NCBI RefSeq assembly: GCF_000688295.1
Contig: NZ_JHZF01000013.1
Location: forward strand, 372,001-436,000
DNA: 64,000 nucleotides
Source: Pseudooceanicola nanhaiensis DSM 18065
GTDB lineage: Bacteria > Pseudomonadota > Alphaproteobacteria > Rhodobacterales > Rhodobacteraceae
Reading direction: 5' to 3'
A model generated the notes under the pieces. That model worked only from the letters and a program-made list of their open reading frames with translations. It made no database searches and was not told where the DNA came from. The position numbers and the translations under genes were made by a program. Shown piece after piece: positions 35,688 to 43,600 of this stretch (its first letter is position 1; every line of letters starts with the position of its first letter).

Positions 35688-37247
35688 TCATTTCAGCTTG
35701 TCCAGTTGTTCCTTGTAGGCCCGGGCGAATTCCCGCGCGAAGAGCTCGTGAAAATCGTTCTCCGCCTGGTCGGCGATTTCAGCATACATCTTCTCGTAGG
35801 TTTCCCAGTACCGGGCCTTCTTGCTCTTGAGCATCCCGGACAGCCCGCTGGCGCCCGAGATCCGGTCTTCCAGCCGCGCCGGATCAAGCCGGGACAGCAC
35901 GCCGCGCAGGGCCGATTCCATGCCGGTGACCATCGCGACCTCGTGCGCCTTGATGTCGTCGAGCGCCTGCGAGGCGGCCTCGGTCGCGTCGAGGTAGCCC
36001 TTGGCCTTGGGCTTCACCATCGCCTCGATCGCCTGCTCGGGGCTGATCGAGAACTTCAGGGGGTTGTTGCCGCCCGCCTGGATCATCGTCTGCTCGATCC
36101 GGAACTCGGACTTGATCGAGGTCCGGGTCATCAGGATCTCGCGCATCCCCTCGACCATGATCCGAAGCACCTGCCCGAGGCGGGAGAGCGTCGGCGTCAG
36201 CTCCTCCGGCTTCACGCTCCCCTCCTCGGCGCCGAGGGCGCGCAGGAAGGCGCGGGCGGCGGCATCGTCACCGGCGGGGGCCGAGGGCGGAACCGGCGCG
36301 GGGGCCGGTGCAGGGGGAGGCTGGTCTTCGGGGGCGGGGTCCGGGGGCGGGGTCCGGGCCGCGGGCGGGGCGGTGTCGGGATCGGGTTCAGGCAGCAGGG
36401 GCTCCGCCGGCGGCTCCTCCGGCGTGTCGTCGAGGGTGAAGTCGTCGGGGATATAGGCCGAGGCCCCGGGGCCGCTGCCCTCGAGCGGGGCGGCGAAGGG
36501 ATCATCCGCATCGCCGGTGCGCCCCGGCGGGGGCGACGGCGCAGGTGCGGGCTGCGGCGAGAGAAGGTCGTCCTCCCAATCGTCGGGGATCTGCTGGGAC
36601 GCCGGCGCGACCCGCGGCGCGTGGAAATGATCCTGGCCGGAGGGGTTGTGCATCCCGGCGCTGCCGCCCTGCCGGGGGCCGTCGTCCTCCGGCGGCAGGA
36701 TGTCGTCTTCTTCCCCGAGCGGCGGCAGCAGCCCGTCCTCGCCCAGCTCCTCGCGCGCGACGCCGCGCGGGCCGACCGGACCGTCCCGCCCGCTGAGCAG
36801 ATCGTCGAGGAAATCGCCCCCGTCGCCGGGCGCATCGAGCAGGTCGGCGGCGCTGAGCGCGCGCTCTGCCGCGCCGTGCGAGACCGGGCCCTCGGCGAGC
36901 GGATCCGCGATCTCGGTCCGCGCGTCGGTGGCGGAGGAGATGCTGACCATGATCTCGTAGGGCCCGAGCGACAGGATGTCCCCGTCGTTCAGCGGCGTCG
37001 GCACCGACCCGAGCGGCAGCTTGCCGTAGTTCAGGAAGGTCCCGTTGGTCGAGAAATCCACCACGATCACGTTGCCGTTGTGATCCTCGATCGCGCAATG
37101 GCGCTTCGAGAGCATCCGGTCCGGATCGGGCAGCACGAGGTCGTTCTCGGGCCCGCGGCCGATGGTCAGGCTGTCACCCACCATCGGGACCGGGTCGCCG
37201 TTGCCCGGGATGCTTCCGGTGGACTGGAATTTCAGAACGACGGCCAT
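35688..37247 (-). CDS. tagH: FHA domain protein of the T6SS (TagH/Fha type)
   Basis: A 519-residue protein. An N-terminal FHA phosphothreonine-binding domain (about 1-110: LTIGRGPENDLVLPDPDRML, SKRHCAIED, STNGTFLNYG) leads into a long acidic Pro-rich middle (110-330), then a conserved helical domain (IMVEGMREILMTRTSIKSEF; FHELFAREFARAYKEQL) typical of T6SS FHA proteins. It is the expected target of PpkA, PppA and TagF. The acidic middle contains FLDDLLSG and WEDDLLSP motifs loosely like those repeated in the sheath fusion at 40685-44926. Confidence 0.92.
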   Translation of the reverse strand: MAVVLKFQSTGSIPGNGDPVPMVGDSLTIGRGPENDLVLPDPDRMLSKRHCAIEDHNGNVIVVDFSTNGTFLNYGKLPLGSVPTPLNDGDILSLGPYEIMVSISSATDARTEIADPLAEGPVSHGAAERALSAADLLDAPGDGGDFLDDLLSGRDGPVGPRGVAREELGEDGLLPPLGEEDDILPPEDDGPRQGGSAGMHNPSGQDHFHAPRVAPASQQIPDDWEDDLLSPQPAPAPSPPPGRTGDADDPFAAPLEGSGPGASAYIPDDFTLDDTPEEPPAEPLLPEPDPDTAPPAARTPPPDPAPEDQPPPAPAPAPVPPSAPAGDDAAARAFLRALGAEEGSVKPEELTPTLSRLGQVLRIMVEGMREILMTRTSIKSEFRIEQTMIQAGGNNPLKFSISPEQAIEAMVKPKAKGYLDATEAASQALDDIKAHEVAMVTGMESALRGVLSRLDPARLEDRISGASGLSGMLKSKKARYWETYEKMYAEIADQAENDFHELFAREFARAYKEQLDKLK

Positions 37248-37254
37248 GCCTGCG

Positions 37255-37572
37255 TCAACCTCCTGTCAGGACGGTGAATTCGCCCTTGATGATGGCGCCG
37301 CCCATGGCGCAGAGATCGCCGATCCGCGCGGCGGGCATCTTCTGGATCAGCACGGTGGCCGAGCCCTTGACGAGCGGGTGCGGCGGCGTCGGGATCGGCA
37401 CGCCCACGGGCGAGAGCATCATGCCCACGCACATGTCGGTCACGCGGGCGGCCGGCAGCTTGCCGACCAGGACGGTCGTGGCCCCCGGCGAGACGATGGG
37501 CATCGGGCCGGTGACGGTGCAGGCGGGGCCCGCGTGCAGGTCGAAGAGCCTGGCTTGCGGCGGTCCGGGCAT
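37255..37572 (-). CDS. PAAR domain spike-tip protein
   Basis: A 105-residue PAAR protein that sharpens the VgrG spike. Repeats typical of the fold are visible: AARVTDMCVGMM and AARIGDLCAMGGAIIKG, with GPMPIVSPGATTVLVG at the start. No toxin extension, so any cargo must bind separately. The start overlaps the upstream DUF6931 stop by one base. Confidence 0.92.
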   Translation of the reverse strand: MPGPPQARLFDLHAGPACTVTGPMPIVSPGATTVLVGKLPAARVTDMCVGMMLSPVGVPIPTPPHPLVKGSATVLIQKMPAARIGDLCAMGGAIIKGEFTVLTGG

Positions 37573-38216
37573 CAGGCGTCCTCCTCTTCGTCGTCGTCCC
37601 CGGTCGCGTCGTCGGGCAGCGGCGGCAGCGAGGTGTCGACCTCGGGCACCGGCACCTTGCCGTTGCCGCCCCGGGCGATGTCGAGCGCCCGGTCGATCAG
37701 CCAGTGCATCTGGAGCACCGGATCCTTGGCCGCGCCCAGCGTCATCAGGTTCTGCCCGAAGGCGCAGGAGGATACCGCCCCCGGCGGCGCGGGATGCTCG
37801 GACATCTCGCCCGGCCCCAGATCGCCCGGCGCGTAGAGCGCGGCGGTGGCGACGAGCGTCGTGTCGTCGTCCATCTCGGCCGCCTCCAGCGCCATCTGCA
37901 CGGCGCGGCGCCTTTCGTCGGTGGGGCCGAAGACCCAGGCCTCGGCCGCCCTGAGACAGGGCGTCACCTCGTCCCCGGTCAGGTCGCGGGCGGCGATGCA
38001 GGCCCACCACACCGCCTCGCGCGGGGGTAGCGCGACCGAGAGCAGGCGGATCATGTCGGGCAGCGCGTCCTTGTCGGAGAGCTCGGCCAGAACGGTTCCG
38101 ACCGGGGCGCTGGCCGGGCTTTCCAGCGGCGTCTGGAGCTTGGCATTGGCCACGGCCAGCAACCGCGCGGCGGGCTGCGCGGGGATCTTCTTCAGGCCCT
38201 CGAAACGGTCGGTCAT
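37572..38216 (-). CDS. DUF6931 family protein, T6SS accessory
   Basis: A 214-residue protein with the segment ALPPREAVWWACIAARDL typical of the DUF6931 family found beside vgrG/PAAR genes, and a strongly acidic C-terminus (DDATGDDDEEEDA). Function is not established. Its place between vgrG and PAAR suggests a role in spike loading or cargo handling. ATG 38216 lies eight bases after the vgrG stop. Confidence 0.7.
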   Translation of the reverse strand: MTDRFEGLKKIPAQPAARLLAVANAKLQTPLESPASAPVGTVLAELSDKDALPDMIRLLSVALPPREAVWWACIAARDLTGDEVTPCLRAAEAWVFGPTDERRRAVQMALEAAEMDDDTTLVATAALYAPGDLGPGEMSEHPAPPGAVSSCAFGQNLMTLGAAKDPVLQMHWLIDRALDIARGGNGKVPVPEVDTSLPPLPDDATGDDDEEEDA

Positions 38217-38224
38217 CCTCGGCC

Positions 38225-40369
38225 TCAGTTGATCATCGTCAAGGCGCCCTTGACGGTCATGATGGCATCCGCGCTCACGGTGGTCAGCAGGCCCTTCACG
38301 TTCATGTTGGTGGTGGCCTTCACGTCCACCATCAGCGACTCGATGGTGATCTGCGTGGGCGTCATGGTGATCTTGCTCATCCCGCATTTCAGCTCGATCT
38401 TCTGCAGCGCCTCGATCGTCGTCGCCCCGACCGAGGTCTTGAGGTCGTAGTTCCCCAGCTTCACCGTGTGCTTCTCGTTGCCCATGTCGACGCTGCGGGT
38501 CACGTTGCCCATCTTGATCGTCTGCCGGTAATTGCCCTGCTTGATCGTCTGCGTGGTGTTGCCGGTGATCGTCTGGGTCGCCTTGCCCTCGATCGTCTCG
38601 GTGTGGTCCTTCTTGATCGACACCTTCTGGTTGCCCGCCTTCACCGTGAAGATGTGGTCCCCGGTGTTCAGCGTCTCGGTCTTGTGCCGGTGGATCGTCT
38701 GGGTCAGGTCGCCCTTGTCCTTCTTCTCGAGACCGATGGTGATCTCGGCATTGTTCTTGATCGTCTGCTTGTAATCCTTCTCGGACTGCATCCGGACGAA
38801 TTCGGCGTCCTTCTTGTCCTCGAAGATCAGCTCGTTGAAGGTCGAGGCCGAGCCCCCCTTGCTCGAGCGGGTGACGATCCCGCTCTGGGTCATGTTGGCG
38901 GGCAGCGGATAGGGCGGCCTGGTGTCGCCGTTGTAGAGCATGCCGGTGCAGATCGGGCGGTCGGGATCGCCCTCCTCGAACTGGATCGCGACCTCCTGCC
39001 CGATGCGGGGAATGTGGATCATGCCCCAGTTCTTCCCGGTCCAGGGCATCACGCAGCGCACCCAGCACGAGGTCTTCTCGTCCATGTTGCCCTGCCGGTC
39101 CCAGTGGAACTGCACCTTGATGCGGCCGTATTCGTCGGTGTGGATCTCCTCGCCCGAGGGGCCGGTAACCATGGCGGTCTGCAGCCCCGGTATCTCGGGC
39201 CAGGGGGTGGTCTGCAGGGCGCGGAACGGCTCCTTCTTGGGCATCACCTCGAAGACGCAGCGATAGGTGTCGCGGTTGTCGGGCCCGAAGGCACCGGCAT
39301 TGGTCTTGGCGCCGCCGCGGAACGGAGAGGTCGTCGTCTCGCGATCCTCGTAGTCGCTCTCGATCTGCAGCAGGTGCACGGCGTTCAGGATCAGGAAGTC
39401 GTTCGGCGCGACCTTGCCCACCCGGTCGTGGCCCTTCAGCCGGAAGGTGCGTCCGACGCGCAGGCCCCGGACGTTGCCGATCCCGTGGGACTTGAGGTGG
39501 CGCACCGCCTCGGCCTGCATCCGCACCCGCGAGCGCGCGTTGCCGTGGGCCGAGGTCGTGTAGCGGCCGGGATGGTCATAGACCTCGAAATCCTTGTAGG
39601 AATGCTGGCCCTTCGGGATCGCCCGCGTCGTCTTGAGCTCGGATCGGGGCGTCTCGAAGAAGTAATCGTCCAGCGTCACCTTGCCCGAGGTGAGATGCGT
39701 CGCCTCGGTCCATTCGAAGATGTGGTCCTTGCGCCGGCGATACTCGGGCTCGGCGAAGTGGAACTCGATCTCGGCGTTCCCGGGAACCGGCGTATGGGCC
39801 GAGACGTCATCGCAGAGGACCAGCTTCTCCTTGTCGCCGACCTGCTGGAAGTAATAGTAGATCCCCTCCTCCTCCATCAGGCGGCTGATGAAGTCGAAAT
39901 CGGTCTCGCGGTATTGCACGCAATAGGTCCGCGTCAGGTAGCTGCCCTGCACCTTGTCGCTCAGATCCGCCGAGAAGCCGTGATCGCTCAGCACGCTCTT
40001 GATGATCTCGTGCGCGGTCTTCTCCTGGTAGATGCGGCTGTTCCGGGTCCGGGTCAGCATCCAGAGCCACGGCCGGACCTCGGCGACGATATGCAGCATC
40101 CCCTGGTAGAGCCCGACATATTCCGCCGAGATGCAGAGGCCCGAGAAGCCCTGCGCCTCGTCCTCGCCGTCCACCTCCAGCGTGATCCGGGTGCCGAGGA
40201 CCTTCTGCAGGTCAAGCTGCATGTCCGAGGACAGGAACTCGATCCGGGTCTCGGTCAGGCGGCTCAGCCCCTCCTCGACGCGGGCGTTCTTGAGCGAGAC
40301 GACGCTCTCCGGCAGGACGGATTTCATCCGGACCGAGCGGTTCTTGAAGGCGAGGTTCTCTTCGGGCAT
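38225..40369 (-). CDS. vgrG: T6SS spike protein VgrG (TssI)
   Basis: A 714-residue VgrG: the gp27-like domain (YCVQYRETDFDFISRLMEEE, GIYYYF), the gp5 OB-fold (DEYGRIKVQFHWDRQG, CWVRCVMPWTGKNWGMIHIP) and a C-terminal triple-stranded beta-helix built from short T-x-T-I/G-N repeats (about 590-680). There is no additional effector domain after the needle. The 28-base gap upstream separates it from the 95-residue unknown. Confidence 0.95.
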   Translation of the reverse strand: MPEENLAFKNRSVRMKSVLPESVVSLKNARVEEGLSRLTETRIEFLSSDMQLDLQKVLGTRITLEVDGEDEAQGFSGLCISAEYVGLYQGMLHIVAEVRPWLWMLTRTRNSRIYQEKTAHEIIKSVLSDHGFSADLSDKVQGSYLTRTYCVQYRETDFDFISRLMEEEGIYYYFQQVGDKEKLVLCDDVSAHTPVPGNAEIEFHFAEPEYRRRKDHIFEWTEATHLTSGKVTLDDYFFETPRSELKTTRAIPKGQHSYKDFEVYDHPGRYTTSAHGNARSRVRMQAEAVRHLKSHGIGNVRGLRVGRTFRLKGHDRVGKVAPNDFLILNAVHLLQIESDYEDRETTTSPFRGGAKTNAGAFGPDNRDTYRCVFEVMPKKEPFRALQTTPWPEIPGLQTAMVTGPSGEEIHTDEYGRIKVQFHWDRQGNMDEKTSCWVRCVMPWTGKNWGMIHIPRIGQEVAIQFEEGDPDRPICTGMLYNGDTRPPYPLPANMTQSGIVTRSSKGGSASTFNELIFEDKKDAEFVRMQSEKDYKQTIKNNAEITIGLEKKDKGDLTQTIHRHKTETLNTGDHIFTVKAGNQKVSIKKDHTETIEGKATQTITGNTTQTIKQGNYRQTIKMGNVTRSVDMGNEKHTVKLGNYDLKTSVGATTIEALQKIELKCGMSKITMTPTQITIESLMVDVKATTNMNVKGLLTTVSADAIMTVKGALTMIN

Positions 40370-40397
40370 GCGATGTTCCTTTACCGTGGCGCGCCGG

Positions 40398-40685
40398 TCA
40401 GGCGCCGGTTTCCACGAGTGTGCCCGTGTCGCGCAGGCGGGCCACGATATCGGGGTGAAGGCTCCAGAACCTCGAGACGTTGACGGACTGGCCGAGGCTC
40501 ATCCGCGCGTCGAACTGGCTGTGGAAATGCAGGCATTGAACGGGTGTCGGGTAGACCCCGTCGGTCAGCATCAGCTGGTTCAGGTATTCCTCGCCCCGGT
40601 AGACGAAGTAGTGCTTGCCGTCCTCCAGCCCGATCAGCGTGATCGCGAAGGTCTCGTCGGGGCCGGCGTCGGTTTCGGTCGTCAT
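40398..40685 (-). CDS. Conserved-looking small protein between vgrG and the sheath fusion
   Basis: A 95-residue soluble protein of no family I know, with an acidic N-terminus, an aromatic-rich middle (GKHYFVYRGEEYLNQLML) and CLHFHSQFDARMS. The start overlaps the stop of the sheath-fusion gene by one base and vgrG follows 28 bases later, so it belongs to the T6SS transcript. By size and place it could be a spike adaptor or a small chaperone. Confidence 0.6.
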   Translation of the reverse strand: MTTETDAGPDETFAITLIGLEDGKHYFVYRGEEYLNQLMLTDGVYPTPVQCLHFHSQFDARMSLGQSVNVSRFWSLHPDIVARLRDTGTLVETGA

Positions 40686-43600
40686 CAGAGGTCCTCCAGC
40701 AATGCGGCCAGCTCCGGGTCCATCTCGTCCTCGGGGCCGGCATCGTCGGTCGTGTCGTCGTCGAACGCCGCCAGGATGTCGTCGAGATCGGCGTCCTGTG
40801 CGGCGGTGTCCTCCGCGGGCGGCGCGGCGACATCGAGCTGCACCTCCGCCTGCGGTTCGGGGGCCGGCCGCGGCGGCGGCGCCTCGCCCGACCAGGGCCC
40901 GGCGATCGTCTCGCCGCCAAGCGCGCGGAACGAGGCCAGACGCACCTCGTTGCGGCCCTTGAGCGACACCACCGGCATGATACCGCGGCCGAGGCTCTGC
41001 TGCACCGGGTCGCTGGTCAGGTTCCGCTCGGTACAGGGCAGCGCGACCTGATCGCCGTGCCGGTCGGTGACGTAGTGGAACGGCATGTCGCCCAGCGACA
41101 TCACGCTGCCGGGCTCCATCGCGCGGCCGTCCTTCTTGTGCGCCGCGGCAAGCAGGATCGCCACCAGCACCACGGGATTCCCCCAGAGCATACCCGAAAG
41201 CCCCTCGCGCGGGGTGAATTCCTCGAAGTCGAAGGCGCTGCAGGGGTCGGATTTCCGGCCATATGGCAGCCGCAGGAGGAATCGCGGCGAGGCGATGCCG
41301 ATGTAATTCGCCTCGGGCATGGCGCGGAGCGCGTCCCAGGCCTGCGCCACCAGCGGGTGCCGGTCCTCCTTCGCGGTCTCGAGGTAGGCGGGCGTCAGCG
41401 CGGTGAAGAAGGGCGCGTCGACATGGGCCGCCACCTGCGCCAGCCGGGCCAGAAGCTCGGCATGGGGCGGGGTCTCCTCGAAGGTGTAGAGCCCGAACAG
41501 GGCCGAGAACCCGCCCGCCCCGGTCTCGGGGTCGATCACGCCCGTCAGCAGCCGGAAGAGCCCGCTGTCCGAGAGATCCTCCTGCGCCGCGAGGTCGGCG
41601 GCGATCTCGGCCGCGGAGACGTCGTAGAGCACGATCTCGAGATCGCTGTCGGTCTCGATCCGCCGCGCCAGCATGTCGAGCGACCGCCAGAGCGCCTCGA
41701 CTGCCTGGAAATCGGGGTGATGCAGGACCAGCCGCATCGCCGAACTCAGCGCCTCGTCCACCGCCCCCTGCATCGCCGGGACCCCGGCATCGGGCGCCTT
41801 GACGACATGCGGCCCGACGATCCGCGCGATCAGCGCATCGGCCGGGCCCTGCGCCTCGTCCCTCGGGGTGGTGTCGCCGATCAGCCGCTGGAAATCGCTC
41901 AGCCGCATCCCCGCCGGGACCGAGGTGCTGGCCGAGCGCTTCGGCAGCCGCACCGGCGTGTCATGCGCCGCACCCCAGGCGGCAAGCCGCTCGGCGGCCT
42001 TCGCGGCCATCGACCCGGTGCCGAGCTGCTGGCGCAGGCCCGAGAGCGCGTCGAAGATCGCAACCTTGTCGTAAAGCTCGTCCGGGTGCAGATCGTCCAG
42101 CTCGGCCAGCCTGACGTCGATCCCCGCGCCATCCTTCCCGATCGGCAGGGTGAGCGTCGTGGAGAACCCCTCGATCACCTCGTCGATCGTGTCCACGTCG
42201 AGCGGGATCGCCCGCCGCGCCGCGAGGTCGTCCCCGATCGCGCAGAGCCCCCGCCCCGCACGCCCGGTGAAATCGCCGAAGACCGCCATCCGGAACCGCC
42301 GCCGGTCGAGGCCCGCCCGGTCCGGCCGCGCGGCCGATATGGTGCCGAAGGGCGATTGCACCGGTGCCGGATTTGCGGGCACCGCTTCGCCGTCGCCTGA
42401 CCCGACCTCCGCCGGCATCGCGCCGAGCCCGTCTTCCGCCGCGGGCGCCGTGCCCTTGTCGTCGTCGAGATCGGCAAGCAATGCGTCCAAGTCGTCGAGC
42501 CCGTCACCCGTCGCCCCGGGCGCTCCCGGCGCAGGCGCGGCGCCCTCGTCCGCGCCACCGCCAAGATCCGACAGAAGCGCGTCGAGATCGTCCTCGCCCG
42601 CCTCCGGCTCGGCCTCCTCCGCGCCGCCCAGCTCGGCGAGCATGGCGTCGAGGTCACCGACCCCGTCCTCGTCAACCGCTGCGGTCTCGGTCCCGGCCTC
42701 CGCCGAGATGTCCTCCGCATCGCCCCCAAGGTCGGACAGGAGTGCGTCGGGACCGCCCGCGTCCGCGTCAGCCGCTCCCGCGTCACCCCCGGAAGCCGCC
42801 CCGGCGTTCGCGCCCTCGAGGTCCGACAGGAGCGCGTCGAGGTCGCCTTCCGCCTCCGGTTCGGCAGCGTCCGCGTCCGAGGCATCTTCATCCGCGTCAC
42901 CCTCCAGATCGGAGAGCAGCGCATCGAGATCGCCCTCATCCCCTTCTGGTCCGGGTGCAGAGCTCTCCGCCTCAACGTCGCCCAGATCGGACAGGAGGGC
43001 ATCCAGATCGTCCAGTCCGCCCGCGTCACCCCCGGAAGGCTCCCCGTCGTCCGCGCCCTCGAGGTCCGACAGAAGCGCGTCGAGGTCGTCTCCCTCCGCC
43101 TCGGGCGCGGCAGCGTTGGTCTCCGCCGCGTCGCCCTCCGGATCCGAGAGCAGGGCATCAAGATCGTCCTCACCCGCCGCGGGCTCGGGCGCAGCGTTCT
43201 CCGCCTGATCCGCGTCGTCGTCCAGACCGGAGAGGAGCGCGTTCAGCGCCTCCGCGTCCGCCTCTCCCGCGCCGCCCCCGGACAGCGCCGCACCCTCCGC
43301 CGAGCCGCCGTCGAGGTCGGACAGGAGTGCGTCGAGATCATCCGCGGCGGCGTCCGTTTCACCAGCCGCGTGTTCCGCATCGTCCTCGCCGTCGCCCGGA
43401 TCGGAGGGGTCTGCGTCGAAACCTTCGGTCTCGCCGCCAGCCTCGGCGCCCGTGCCGCTTTCCAGATCGGAGAGCAGCGCGTCGAGGTCGTCCTCCTCCG
43501 CCTCCGGCGTTGCCTCGATCCTGTCGAGGATCCCGGCCATGTCGGGACCGGCCTCCTCCGTCGCCGCCGGGCGGGCGGCGAGGTCGGACAGGGTGGCGGA

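Noticed and set aside
42482-43495. Repeats that at first glance could be a CRISPR or DNA satellite
   Set aside because: Units vary at third codon positions and in spacer length, and stay in frame inside a long coding region; there are no identical direct repeats of CRISPR length and no cas genes.
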